A stretch of DNA of 64,000 nucleotides from Congeria kusceri. Lineage: Eukaryota; Mollusca; Bivalvia; Myida; Dreissenidae. The stretch's first letter is position 1. Each line of letters opens with the position of its first letter. The notes under the pieces are model-generated. The model ran no database searches. It was not told the DNA's origin and was given only the letters and a program-made list of their open reading frames with translations. Below are positions 34,175 to 45,471 of this stretch, one piece after another. The stretch spans positions 11,591,201-11,655,200 of the forward strand of contig CM051028.1 in assembly GCA_027627225.1 (NCBI GenBank). The letters run 5' to 3'. Both the position numbers and the translations under genes were made by a program.

Positions 34175-34400
34175 TTGTATTTTGACTTGTATGTGACCAG
34201 TATTTTAGGCAATTTAAGGCCCTTTTTGTACTTAGAAAATTTAGTTAAAAGTAATTATATATGTTTCTGTAACTATTGCAGATATTTTGAAACTTCACAT
34301 ATGTCTGCGAGGTCATTATGTAAGGTCACTTACAGAATATGTATATTATCAAAGCAGAATTAATAGTCGGCCACACTGCCTTGTGGACAGCCCTTGTTAG
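34175..34400 (+). repeat. 3' fragment of the hairpin-ended repeat family
   Basis: Contains 'GGCCCTTTTTGTACTTAG', 'AGGTCATTATGTAAGGTCAC' and the end 'AATAGTCGGCCACACTGCC' followed by TTGTGGACAGCCCTTGTTAG. This matches the right end of 2496-3210. The left end is missing. Confidence 0.55.
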
Positions 34401-36560
34401 AAGGATAGTTGTATCTTTTTCGTTATTATGCATTGGCAACATACCTATAGAGAACATAATTAATCCTAACTAAGCAGTGGTTCGTTCACATTTTTCAATC
34501 AATTTAAGTGCATGTTGTAGTCAAAATGTATGGGAATTTGTTTTAGACAGACTAAGGATTACAGAGGGGTATAAGCTGTAAATGTTCAAATATAAAAGAT
34601 TATTTTATGAACTGTTTAATGGCAACTTAACATATAGGTGTAGTTTTAATTAAAACATGGGCAGTATTGATATATGTAGTGTAATGTAATAAAGTTAACA
34701 TTGTAGGCACGAGTTCATTTCCTTCTTGAACCGTGTATCAAAATATTGGGGGCATTTCACATACTTTTCTTTAACGATACCAATAATGTATTTTGCTTAA
34801 AATAAAGAGTAAAATATATTAGTGAACAATGGGATTATGCATTGTTTTAATTGTTTTCTTCAATCTGAAAATCCCTCAATATGTCTCTTTAATGTAAAAC
34901 TCTGGTTCTTTTTAATTTATATTACACATAAAATTCTTTCCAATTTTGACGGGATTTTTGTTGTTTGTCATAAAGTACGGTATTAAGGTTTTCATTGAAT
35001 ACATCTTAAATATTTATGCGTCACTATGTAACATACAAATAATGCTAATAAACATATATCGACATACAGGGTTTTTGTTTTAGCAGACCACCCAGGGCCG
35101 ATCCAGAAAAGGCTTTCCTGCAGAGGGGATGGGGGTACAGTGAATCTAGCATCTAATCATCGCTATATGCATTCATTCACTTACTTTCTCTTTCATTCAT
35201 TCATTTACATATTAATTCATTCAATAAACACTTAATGTGAAATAGTTATGTCATCAAATGATGCAATTATGGGCCACTTCGTTCATCTTCTATAATTATG
35301 GTGTAGTTTAAGCCGCGGACTGTGGTTCCGACGAACTTCAAATTTGAGGATTAAGACAAACATCTGCGTTTTGTAAAACATGGGGAGTTCATCCTGGCAT
35401 CGTACGGGCCTACTGCAATCGCCGAAGGTCTACCGCACGTTCAAAGTTTTAGCAGACAGTGGCTTTGTCTGCAAATCATGCGAGTGGCGTTTTTCTATCG
35501 TATCATGAATTATGTTTTACAACAAAATGCACAGCCAACATAATAGCACGAACAGCACTAGTTTTTTTTCGAAAACAAGGCATCAAATGGTATCTTGGCA
35601 CCAACACTAATATCAATATTGTTCCTAAGATTCTACATGTATTATTGTCATTCACGTCTTTGAATTTGGCATGCACGTTAAGAAGATATTATGGTTAATT
35701 TTTTTTAATTGTTAAAAAGCAAACTAGCTTTATGGTTGTAACACATGTTCAGAAGACAGACTATACTAGTATGGAAAGTGACAATACCGTATTAAAAGCA
35801 TGCAAATAATATCGTGTATGTATGCGAAGCTCACAGCGTCGTTCGTTCATTGAGCAATAAACCCACGTTTCTTGCGGCGAATGACAGGTGTCAAGTTTTA
35901 TTCTTGATGTCGCTGTACGTTTATTGCATTGGAGCCCAGCCGTGTTACGCAATGAAGCAATATGACATATGCAAGTGTTCCGTGTGTGCTTGCGCCAGGA
36001 AATGCAAAAGGTAATATCTAAAACGTGTTTTTATCCTTTAACAAGCCTTTCAATATGGACAATATCTCACTGTGTATATATTTTGAGTCAGTGATATCGT
36101 TACACCCCTAGTAACTTCTATGAGATATTGTGTATCAAAAATGCTGAGCATGTTCTTCAATGTCGATAAATGCTGAGCATGTTCTTCAACGTAGATGAAC
36201 CCTCTACTCGTATATACAACTGGGCCCGTACTCACCGAACTATTTCTAGACTTAAGACTAGGAATAACGACTATTTTTAAAAACTGTTTTACCATAACAT
36301 GCCGATATTCGAGTATTAGTTGGTATTTACAATTTCAAACAGTAGCATTTTTCATTCAAAACTATTTATCCGTTATAAGTAACATTGCTACCAATAAAAC
36401 TTGCAAATGCACAAGTGTAATTTCTCCAGTCTAAGTTTGTTCCCTGGTCTCCTAAACGTTGTATATACATGTACATATATCTTGGGGAGATTAAAAAGCA
36501 TAAACACAACGGTCTCAATAAACCATTTATGGAATGGTTTCCTTCATAAAGCACACATGG

Positions 36561-36640
36561 AATGGTCTCCTTAATACAGAATATATGAAATGGTCTCCTT
36601 AATACAGAATATATGAAATGGTCTCCTTAATGAATATGTT
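36561..36640. repeat. Short 28-bp tandem repeat
   Basis: Two exact 28-bp units and a partial third, each starting AATGGTCTCCTTAATACAG. A looser 'GGTCCCC' motif continues to 36840. An unrelated ~32-bp duplication (ATGCTGAGCATGTTCTTCAA) lies at 36139-36195. Confidence 0.7.
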
Positions 36641-36845
36641 ATAATTAAAAAATATTAAGGGGACCAATTTTTTCGTTTATTTTTTATTTTTTGTTTAATC
36701 ACAAAATGCTTCTGATATGATAGTAAAGTGTTTCTTTTATTGTCAAAACAATGTTCAGATGTCATGAAACGGTTCTAATAAAAAATATACAAATTGTCCC
36801 CCTAATGCAGAAATTATAGTATGGTCCCCCAAGTGCCTAAATCAG

Positions 36846-36847
<2 letters not shown>

Positions 36848-36908
<61 letters not shown>
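36848..36908. repeat. (TA)n microsatellite
   Basis: About 30 uninterrupted TA dinucleotides. Confidence 0.97.
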
Positions 36909-36911
<3 letters not shown>

Positions 36912-38330
36912 TAGCACACCATGAGAAATTCAGTTAGCAATTTGTTTGGTATCAACTTTTTTTACACCTGCAATGGAATTTCAAAAATGTTGGTTTTGCT
37001 GGTTTTCCTTATAGTTTCTTTGTTTAAATTGTCAATAAGTCTTCTGTCATAAGCTAGATTTTTTTTACAAAAGTCATCCTTGATTTGAGCAATGCTTCAC
37101 TCCAAAACTAGAAGCATAAAACTACATGATCATTAAGCTTAGTTGTCCAATATCCTTTATATTGTTAAGGTTAAATATCAAGTTTCTTATGATCTCCCTA
37201 TGAAACTATTCTCATAGTCATTCTCCATTGCTCTTGTATTTTATTGTAAGTAATTTAGAATATTTCAGTGTGAATTTGATCAGTTTAAATGTTATATTAT
37301 GCAGCTATACTCTTGTTTATACAGTAAGCTGTTACACCATTTTAAATTTGGTTCTAAAACTGTTTGACAGAGAATTTAGCATTTTTTGGGGAATGAAAAC
37401 ATGTTGTTTTTTTAATTAAAGTTTCAGACTTAAAATAATTAACATACATGTGATCTTGATATGCCAAAAATATTATCAAAAGGTGACTCTCGTTTCAAAG
37501 GTGACGTGTCTACAAATTTTATCTTAAAATTGATGTTTTATTCAAAGTGCATACACTGTAAAAAATCTTTCTAAAAATTAACATATAGTTATGGTTTGTT
37601 TGATCAGGGACTTATAAACAAAGGGATGCGAAACTTTAATCATCCGAAGAACAAACTAACGCGCCATCACGCGCGAGAACGAGACTTCCTGCGAGAGTGC
37701 AATTTTTGCACAGTCACCACCTTTACAGTGCGAGAAGCAAACACGAATCGAAATTAGATCAACGCTACAGCAATTAAACCAAGTTTTTCACACATAAGAA
37801 TATTACACACAAAGGTTTGTGGATTTTTCGTCTTCTTATTAAAGGTGTTTTGTTTAATTTACCTAATAATTACGGCCGTAATTACAAAAATGCAACAGTG
37901 GGTAACTGAGTGGGTGGGGTATCTTCATTCATTCATAACGCCAAATGAACATGTTTTATAAGTCGTAGTTCAAACAAATCTATTGAAATAAAGTAAACCT
38001 TAATACTTCTTATTGAAAATGAGGTTTTGACACCATTGTTAAATATTTAGAGTGTTAAAAGTTCGATGAGAGTTAACTCGATAAAACGCATTTTCATTTC
38101 AGAATGCCTGGGCCCTTTACGTTTAATTTTATTTTACTAATTAAATAATAAGTACATAGGCATTAAGTTGTTATTTGGATATGGGATAATTTTGAGTATG
38201 TATAACATTACTGCATTTTGTGGTGCACATTTTATGTGCATAATTGTAAAACACTAGCCTTTTTGTTAGGTCAAATATATAGATAAAATTCTTCCTTTAA
38301 GTGCGTTGTTTTTACCCAATACCGATTTGT

Positions 38331-39335
38331 ACATGCCAAGGCTCTTTCCATAAGGCTCGGGCATTACAAGTTCAATATGAAACATTTTGACCCTTTTACA
38401 AATGGAACATAATTATGCATTGTGTGGTACACATTGTGTGTGCCTTTTTTTAAAATACAAGGTTTTTTGTTAGGTCAAAGTTGAAGGAAAATTTCACCCT
38501 TTTATAAGAATACTGCTTTATTCAGGTTTACACATGCCGAGGCTCTTTTCATAAGGCTCGGGCGTTACAAGCTCTACATTTAACATTTTGACCTTTTTAC
38601 ATATGTAACAAATTGATGCATTGTGTGGTACACATTGTATGTGCATTCTGTTGAAACACAAGGCTTTTTGTTTGGTCAAAGATGATGGAGCATTTCTTTG
38701 TTTTTTAATTTACCACATTATTTCAATTTACACATGCCGTGGCTCTTTTCATAAGGCTTAGGCATTACAAGCTGTACATTTAACATTTTGACCTTTTTAC
38801 AAATATAACAAATTGATGCATTGTGTGTTATTTATTTTATGTGCATTCTGTTAAAACACAAGGCTTTTTGTTTGGTCAAAGACGATAGAGAATTTCTTTC
38901 TTTCTTTTTAATTTACCACATTATTTCAATTTACAGATGCCTAGGCAATTTTCATAAGGCTCAAACATTATAACCTCTACCTTAAACATTTTGACCTTTT
39001 TACAAATTTAACAAATTGATGCATTTTGTGGTACACATGTTATGTGCATTATGTTAAAACACAAGGCTTTTTGTTAGGTCAAAGATAGAATTCCTTTTTT
39101 TTAAACTTACCACATTATACCGATTTACACATGCTGTGGCTGTTTTCATAAGGCTCAAATATTATAAACTCTACCTTAAACATTTTGACCTTTATACAAA
39201 TGATACACACTAATGCATTGTGTGGAACACATTTTATGTGCATTTATTAAAAACATAAGGCTTTTTGTTAGGTCAAAGACGAAGGAAGATTTGACTCTTT
39301 TTGCTTTTTTTTTTACTACCAAATTCTGTGTTTTA
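38331..39335. repeat. ~200-bp satellite, five units before the transposon
   Basis: Units start near 38331, 38531, 38731, 38933 and 39128. Each has ACATGCCGWGGCTCTTTTCATAAGGCTC, an 'ACATTTTGACC' block, a 'GCATTGTGTGGTACACAT' block and 'ACACAAGGCTTTTTGTTAGG' (words given separately, not contiguous). The array is interrupted at 39335 by the DNA transposon and resumes at 43634 with GGAGAGGCTCTTCATAAGGC. Diverged sequence extends to about 43790. Confidence 0.85.
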
Positions 39336-39499
39336 TAGACGATTCCAGAAAATAGTATTTACGCGCTTACCGCCCTTGAGTACTCTCTAAATCCGCCATT
39401 ACGGTACTGAAGAAAAATCAATACTGTACAGCTGAGCGATAAAAACAATCGTTTCTTTCTTGCAATATTTACGCTAGTTTTTTGTATTTCTTTGTGGTA

Positions 39500-39733
39500 A
39501 TGTCTTATCAAAGGAGTGGTGGAAAGCAATGTCTTGTAGTGGGATGTACGAATAGTCAGGAAAAGCTTCACGATTGGAACATTTCATTGTGTAAAGAACA
39601 TAACAGTAAACATAAAGACTGTCCGTGTTTACCGCCCTACAAACTCCACTGTATTCCAGCTGACGAAGAAAAAAGACGGCTATGGATTAAATCTTTTAAC
39701 AGAAAGGACTTCAACCCAGCATCTAAGTCTTTG
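39500..39733 (+). CDS. ISL2EU-like transposase, exon 1 (THAP domain, N-terminal part)
   Basis: 78 codons from ATG at 39500 (MSYQRSGGKQCLVVGC) to the GTAATT donor. It carries the first half of a C2CH THAP zinc finger: Cys pair in 'QCLVVGC', a Cys/His-rich insert, then 'RRLWIKSFNRKDFNPASKSL'. The second half (C-x2-H) is at the start of exon 2. THAP fingers bind the transposon ends. Exon 1 leaves in phase 0. The start is chosen because it lies just inside the element and upstream sequence is 5' UTR. Confidence 0.85.
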
Positions 39734-39982
39734 GTAATTATTTAAACCTATTGTAGTATCTAGTGTACATGTGTATAAACACTATTCTTGTGTATAAAAA
39801 ACTCTGCCTCAGAGGCTCAGTGAAATATGTTTGAACGACATTATACGTATAGTACTGACGATGTTTATTCTAAGGAAAGTAGAAATAAAAGCAATATGGA
39901 CATGTTATAGATTCTGTTTGAAAATGGTACCTTGCATGCACTGATAGCAAACGAATAATATATCCTGCCTCCCCCCCCCCCC

Positions 39983-40345
39983 GGGGTTTAAAAATCTGTT
40001 AAAAGCCACTCGCCCTGCAGGGCTACCAGCTGACAAAATCAAGTCGCCCTTAGTTTGTACTTTGTTACTTCGTAGTCGCCCTAAGTTTCACAGTCACCCA
40101 TACCAAGACATGATTTTTCTCCAAATATATTTTGAATATCAACGTTTATTGATATGTTTAGGGAAAATAAAAGCTGTCAATGAAAATATTACCCCCACGA
40201 GCGCACAAATCGACACAGCCTAATCACCTCTCTCCCAGACAAGAAACTGATTCAAAATAAGGGTGCTGATCTTAAAAGGGGTCACCTATTAGCCCGGAGC
40301 ATTTGAGTCACCAATTCGAGTGGGCGAGTAAAATTTTACACCCCT
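39983..40345. mobile_element. hAT-like MITE in the transposase intron, flanked by C-runs
   Basis: Lies wholly within the intron 39734-40455. It has CCACTCGCCC near the left and GTGGGCGAGTAAAATTTTAC with ACACCCCTG at the right. The right end read inward (CAGGGGTGTAAAATTTTACT) resembles the TIR at 20357. Homopolymeric C runs sit at both borders (39971-39982 and 40347-40365), so the exact ends and target duplication cannot be fixed. Confidence 0.5.
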
Positions 40346-40455
40346 GCCCCCCCCCCCCCCCCCCCGGTTAAATTTTTCGATCTTTTGTAGTTTCACTATT
40401 ACCATTGTTTATTGTAGTCATTCAGTAGATAATAATATTTTTCTTTGTCTTTCAG

Positions 40456-41748
40456 GTTTGCTCGGTTCACTTTGTTGATGGACGTCCAACCAAGGAAAAT
40501 CCCATACCAATATTAAACATGGGTTATACAGTCCAAGACATGACTACACCTGCAAGAAGGCCACCATTGGTGAGGAAGTCATTGAACATGAATACTCATA
40601 GATCAGCTTCAGAGAGCAAACAGTTGTCAACTCTTGAAACATCCTGTACTTCAGACATTCTAACAGCAACCCCATTACCAGCATCTGTATTTAATTCAAA
40701 TGTCAGCCAGGAATGTTCTTCTGTGTGTTGTACCCTTAATCCTGGTCAGTGTTACAACAAGCCAAAGATGGTAGATTCAAGCACCCAGACAATTGACATC
40801 GTTGCTTTAGACCACAAGTATGGATATACTAAAAAGACAAGGAATGCTTCATGCCAACAAACTTCAGCTGAATTTTCTATTGACAATGTCACTAATGACT
40901 CGGATGCAAGGTTTTACACTGGTCTCAGTTTGACAGTACTATTAACATTAATTAAGACTTTATCAGTGTTTGGAAAAAAATTACCATACAAGCTCAGAGT
41001 TAAAGACCAGATACTTTCTGTATTGTTACGCCTCAGACTTGGACTGACTTTCTGTGACTTGGGCAGACGCTTTAATGTTACTACGCAATTAATGAGCAGT
41101 ATATTTAATTCATGGATAAGCATTATGGCAAAGCACTTGTATGATAACTGTGTTATGTGGCTTCCAAGAGACACAATACGTAGAACACTACCATCGTCTT
41201 TTGCGGATACATATCCAAATACAACGTGTATTATTGACTGCTCTGAAATTTTTATACAGAGACCATTTCAGTTAAACGCACGCGGGAAAACATGGAGCAC
41301 ATACAAAAACAATAACACAGGAAAATTTCTAATTGCAATTGCACCTAACGGGTTCATAATGTTTGTGTCATCTCTATTTGGTGGACGTGCCAGTGACAAT
41401 TATATCACTAAAAACAGTGGCTTCCTTAACTACCTCCTCCCTGGAGACGAGGTTATGGCGGATAGAGGTTTCACTATCAGTGAAGATCTGTGTGCTAGGC
41501 GTGTCAAGCTAAATATTCCTGCTTTCATGAAGGGCCGGAAGCAGTTAACAGAATATGAGGTGATAGACACTAGAAGAATTGCTTCTAACAGGATTCACGT
41601 AGAACGAGCAATAATGAGGATGAAATCATACCGTATTTTGAGTACAAAAATTGCAAATAAATCCCTAAGAAACGCCAACAAAACTGTTTGCACTGTTGCA
41701 GTTTTGTGTAATTTAAGGGATCAACTTATCAAGGAAGCTGAAGACTAA
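40456..41748 (+). CDS. ISL2EU-like transposase, exon 2 (THAP end + DDE_Tnp_4 domain)
   Basis: Follows CTTTCAG in phase 0 and runs 430 codons without a break to TAA. It begins 'VCSVHFVDGRPTKENPIP', completing THAP. A Ser/Thr-rich linker follows, then a helix-turn-helix-like region ('LRLRLGLTFCDLGRRFNVTT'). The DDE_Tnp_4/IS4-like catalytic domain has Asp in 'TCIIDCSEIFIQRP', 'GKFLIAIAPNGFIMFVSSLF', Asp in 'GGRASDNYI', Asp in 'GDEVMADRGF', and Glu in 'NRIHVERAIMRMKSYRILS'. The intact frame of about 508 residues over both exons suggests a recently active copy. The exact catalytic triad assignment follows the family pattern and is not verified. Confidence 0.88.
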   Translation, partial: VCSVHFVDGRPTKENPIPILNMGYTVQDMTTPARRPPLVRKSLNMNTHRSASESKQLSTLETSCTSDILTATPLPASVFNSNVSQECSSVCCTLNPGQCYNKPKMVDSSTQTIDIVALDHKYGYTKKTRNASCQQTSAEFSIDNVTNDSDARFYTGLSLTVLLTLIKTLSVFGKKLPYKLRVKDQILSVLLRLRLGLTFCDLGRRFNVTTQLMSSIFNSWISIMAKHLYDNCVMWLPRDTIRRTLPSSFADTYPNTTCIIDCSEIFIQRPFQLNARGKTWSTYKNNNTGKFLIAIAPNGFIMFVSSLFGGRASDNYITKNSGFLNYLLPGDEVMADRGFTISEDLCARRVKLNIPAFMKGRKQLTEYEVIDTRRIASNRIHVERAIMRMKSYRILSTKIANKSLRNANKTVCTVAVLCNLRDQLIKEAED

Positions 41749-41774
41749 AATTGAAACTCATGATAAGCACTGCT

Positions 41775-42105
41775 TTTTGTTTTGTTTTTGTTTTTCACCA
41801 TTTTCAACAGTATTTCAGTCATATCACGGCGGTCAGTTAACCTAATCACTCTTTTCCTGGGTTAGCTGGTTTACCAGTACTAAATGCACATACTTATGCC
41901 AGTAACTGAAAACTTTCCTACTTGAATCTGTAAACCAGTTAACATGAAAGCAGGAATATTTAGCTTGACACGCCTAGGGGGAGAATGGCCGTAGACATAT
42001 TTTCATGACCAATTACCACACAAGTTGTGTGGCCGGGCCCGGAATCGAACCAATGATCCTCTAATTTGTAGTTTAGCGCTTTACCAACTGAGCTAGCCGG
42101 TCCGC
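41775..42105 (-). mobile_element. tRNA-derived SINE, minus strand
   Basis: Reverse complement of the 24641 SINE family. The head is at 42105 with the A box (complement of CCAACTGAGCTA), a B box (complement of GGAATCGAACC), and the body word CTGGTTTACCAG. The tail near 41775-41820 has the complement of ATGACTGAAATACTGTTGAA and a T-rich run. It is more diverged than the 24641 copy and carries extra sequence in the body. It lies inside the ISL2EU-like element. Confidence 0.8.
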
Positions 42106-42779
42106 TTATGGCTATGAATATCTACAAAATTCATTAATGTTATGAAAAAGAAAACTGCCTCTGTGGTAGAGCTAGTGAGAAAAAATACCATTTATTATGA
42201 ATCTGAATGCACTGATCTCTTGTGTTAAACTATGTGTATCATAATTTAAATGTAACACTGATCTACATTATTCATTAAAATGTGTACATTAATATTAATA
42301 AACATATTTCCCTGTCAGTGTTACTTTACTTTTAGACCCTACGATATACTGTAATACTGTAAAATATTTGTATCATGTGAGGATTTATTCTGTAAATTTT
42401 ATGAGTTTGACACTATAATACTACAAGTAATTGGGTAATGGGCTACTATATGTATTTTATAAATGCATGTATATATTAGTGCTAGTAAGAATGAACAAAA
42501 ACAACAATTTTAAAATCTCACAAAGTACAAGACTTTTACAGCAAATATATACAGTCTTAGTTTCAAGATTAACATCATTTGCAACATATTTTATTCAAAT
42601 AATGTAAGCAACACAATAATTTTCTTAATTTTAATTTTTTATCAAATCATCATAATTGCACATAACAAATATTACAAATCTTATAAATTATACTAGTTGA
42701 AGTGTTAGTGGAGATAAATAAATAAAAAAATCAAATGAGAAGCGAGTAAAAGTGAACAAAATAACTTTGGTTATATAAA

Positions 42780-43159
42780 TCATTTCCTATATTCAATATA
42801 AGTAAACAGAAGTATATCAATATTCTGATGCCTGACGTTATTATTTAAAATAGTTTTTAATCTTAAATGAATAATTGAACAGTCTAAAAAATTGTTCGAA
42901 TCATCTGCCTTACAGATGAGTTTCATTTCAATAGACTGATTTATTTTGAAGAAGTGTTGTGTTCCATCCTTACAGTAATATATATCACCAAGCCATCCAC
43001 TGTCCACATAGTTTTTCCCATACAAAGATCTAAATGCTTTCATTTGTCTTCCATCATAGGCTTTTTTATGTATCATATAGTCCACAAGGTCTTCATATTC
43101 TAACCGTGGCCATTGATTTGGACTGTTCTTAGACCAGCTGGCATCATCTGGGGGTAATC
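42780..43159 (-). pseudogene. Remnant of the second ISL2EU protein (N-terminal exon)
   Basis: On the minus strand an AG acceptor precedes 43159. The frame reads LPPDDASWSKNSPNQWPRLE, YEDLVDYMIHKKAYDGRQMK, AFRSLYGKNYVDSGWLGDIY and on to a TAA at 42780. The pattern 'D-x-W ... YEDxxDYxI ... KAxxSLxxxNY' is the N-terminus commonly seen in the YqaJ-nuclease partner protein of these transposons. The SWIM and YqaJ regions that should follow are absent; the next kilobase is non-coding. A candidate first exon (MEKLAEI, 43481-43502) precedes it, but joining the two as written gives a stop, so the gene is dead or the splice is misread. Confidence 0.6.
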
Positions 43160-43633
43160 CTAGAAAATAAATAAAACACCATAAACAATATACTTAATCT
43201 AGGTGGTCACTAAAATGGTATTTCAACAGTAGGCCCTTTAATAAAAAATGTCAATTACGTCAATAAGTAATGTATTCACCGAATCAAATATCCAAACTAG
43301 ATTCTATCCTTACACAAAACGATGAAAAAGTCACTCGACAGTCGGTTGTTTATGTTTACATGTACATTGATCTTTTGACTTGTCAGCTGTATAACGAGCG
43401 AATTCAGTAAACACATGCCACGAACATATTACAAGGGAGTTCAAACATCGTATTACGTGAACATAAAAAATTTAACTTACAAATTTCAGCGAGTTTTTCC
43501 ATAATATTCTGAGAATCTTTTCAGCCAATTGACTTTCTGAAGTTTTATCTATTCTTCAGTACCGTAATGGCGGACAGGTCACATGACTAACAAAATGGCG
43601 GCCGTCAATTTGTCGATTCTGGAATCGTCTATA

Positions 43634-43800
43634 CAGGAGAGGCTCTTCATAAGGCTAAAGCATTTCAAGCACTGCCTTAACCATTTGGACCTTTCTATAA
43701 ATGTAGCAGATTGATAGCATATGATGGGCACATTGTATGTGCATTAATTGAAAACACTTACATTTAAGTTACATTAAAAATAATAATTGGTTTCACTTGT
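43634..43800. repeat. Satellite continuation after the transposon
   Basis: Resumes the ~200-bp satellite at GAGAGGCTCTTCATAAGGCT with 'TGCATTAATTGAAAACAC', more diverged than the left-hand units. Confidence 0.7.
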
Positions 43801-44668
43801 GAAGTTTTTCTTGTCTTTTAATGCCTGCTTAGAAGTTATTTTCACAGAACTCAAACAGTACAGGTTTTGCCATGTCTGACTGGTTTTCAAATATTTCATT
43901 AAGGTTTTGTTGTATTGACTATCTGGCAACTGGTTACTGTATTCATAAATGCATCAACAATTGGAATAAAATGAACAACACAAGTAACTTGATACACATT
44001 TATTTGTATAACTGTTGGTGAATGTATTTTATTTGAAAACCTCCCAAAATAAGTTGCAACATAACCAGATGTGCATTGTGTAATATTTTTTATTATGATT
44101 ATGTAATAGCTATAAATTTTTAATTTATAAAAACTCTACCTAAGATATGTAATGTTTATGTACAAACATTATAATATTAATATTGGTCAGTAAATGTTTC
44201 ATGTACATGTAACCCAAGTTTTAAAAAAGAACTGCTGTTACAGATTGCTACCTGTCTCTAAATAGCGATGCCAAAGCAGCGAGAGTAGTGTCCCTTGGAG
44301 GAAGCTCATGAATATTAATTAGTAGCGAAAAGCGGCCCAGAGCTGGGACCATTTTATTTCAGTCTTACATTCATATAAAACGTAAATTTCTGGAACCAAT
44401 CTACTTTGCATATAGTAATACGATGATGAAATACCAGGGAAACCATAAAAGAATCCACGTGAGTATTATTTTTAGATACGAAAATTCCGCAGAAAAAGTG
44501 TAAAATCCAATATTTCTTAAAAACAAGATGATTTCGCTGGATTTCAGGCTACATATTTAACAATGAATTTGGTTTTTATTAAAAGCTACCTTTCTTTAGA
44601 ACGAATTTAACCGGAAAGTTATTGTTTATGGGTCTTTTCCGAACCCATGTTAAACTGAACGCAATTCC
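43801..44668. other. Non-coding stretch before the GGCGG-type 5' end
   Basis: No gene seen. From about 44290 the sequence becomes less AT-rich and could be the promoter-proximal region of the gene or transposon whose exons follow the LTR element. Confidence 0.4.
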
Positions 44669-44755
44669 AAGATGGCGGCGGTGTGTACGAATAACAATAC
44701 CATGAATACGGAAGAAATATCAATATTTGAGATATATTTGCTGTCGACACACTAG
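44669..44755 (+). promoter_or_regulatory. AAGATGGCGGC-type initiator and possible first exon
   Basis: AAGATGGCGGC (44669-44679) is the YY1-type initiator or downstream element that often overlaps the start codon of animal genes. The ATG at 44672 opens a 27-codon frame (MAAVCTNNNTMNTEE...) that reaches a TAG created at the LTR boundary. In the pre-insertion sequence, CACACTAG continued directly into TAGGGATATATTG at 53812. This could be the 5' end of the gene whose exons lie at 54221-55493, now split by the retrotransposon. The link is inference. Confidence 0.4.
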
Positions 44756-45453
44756 TGTAACCAGTCACAATTTCATCCTTTCATTGTTATCTCCCTTGTT
44801 CTTCTATAGTTGTTTTTAACCCTATATTGTGTTCAGTTTCTTTCCTTTCATTGTTTCTTTTTGGGGTTAGAGCTTTCCCGCTTGTGCAGGAGGTTTTCAT
44901 GATTTGAAGAGAGAAGAAAGGTTTTTATTGAGTCCAAGTTTATAAGTTGTTTAACAGTGGTATTAACATCACGGAGAGACAGGAGAGTGAGTTTGAGAAA
45001 GAACAACCATTCCATAAATGGTAAGCTAAAACCAATGAATTATATGTAAATTTTTGTATCAGTCATAATATGTTTTAAAACCGTGTCAGTTATACTGTTT
45101 TACTGGTATCTATGTAAGTCACTAGATGACGGACTTGAGTTTCATATAATGTGTATTATTTACGATATAAATAGGTTGATGTGAATGTACCTATTATGTT
45201 ATTATGTATTTATGATGTATGAGGTTATTTTGTATATTTAGTAAAATATGTTTATTGTTTATTTCAGGTTGTTAAACAGTTTTAAACAACTCTACATATT
45301 ACTAAATAAATATATATAGCACTAGTTAAATAAAGAAGAATTAACTTTCAAGTGACTTGTTTTAAACTCCAGTTCTTTTATTCAAAGAACCTACAGCACT
45401 TGTGGAACTATAAAGTTTAACAATAAAACTTTTATAAGAACCACAGGGTAACA
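44756..45453 (+). repeat. 5' LTR
   Basis: 698 bp, TG...CA bounded. It contains AATAAA-type signals near the end (CAATAAAACTTTTATAAG). It differs from the 3' LTR by TT versus AC (in GAGGTTATTTTG), C versus A (AACTCTACATA) and C versus T (CCAGTTCTTTTA). Confidence 0.95.
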
Positions 45454-45456
45454 AAA

Positions 45457-45471
45457 TGGCGCCCAACGTGG
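45457..45471 (+). other. Primer-binding site
   Basis: TGGCGCCCAACGTGG, three bases after the 5' LTR. It is complementary to the 3' end of a lysine tRNA of the type used by elements with a TGGCGCCCAACGTGGGG site. The match extends about 15 nt and then diverges. Confidence 0.85.

Larger units (their letters stand above)
31803..38330. other. Gene-poor AT-rich stretch
   Basis: No supported gene over 6.5 kb. Repeat fragments inside are listed separately. Small open frames (for example 34175-34363, 35459-35698, 36195-36434) coincide with repeats or AT-rich DNA and lack domains. Confidence 0.55.
39336..43631 (+). mobile_element. ISL2EU-like DNA transposon (THAP + DDE), 4.3 kb
   Basis: Terminal inverted repeats read TAGACGATTCCAGAA at both ends, each flanked by TA (39334-39335 and 43632-43633). 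A perfect 22-bp subterminal inverted repeat starting CCGCCATTACGGTACTGAAG lies at 39393-39414 and 43552-43573. The plus strand encodes a two-exon THAP plus DDE transposase. The minus strand near the right end has exons resembling the start of the second, YqaJ-type protein of this superfamily. A MITE in the intron and a SINE downstream of the transposase are later insertions. The transposase is open throughout, while the second gene is mostly missing. Confidence 0.8.

Noticed and set aside
38331..39335. CRISPR-like array
   Set aside because: Units are contiguous ~200-bp satellite repeats without short identical repeats and unique spacers, and the context is eukaryotic.
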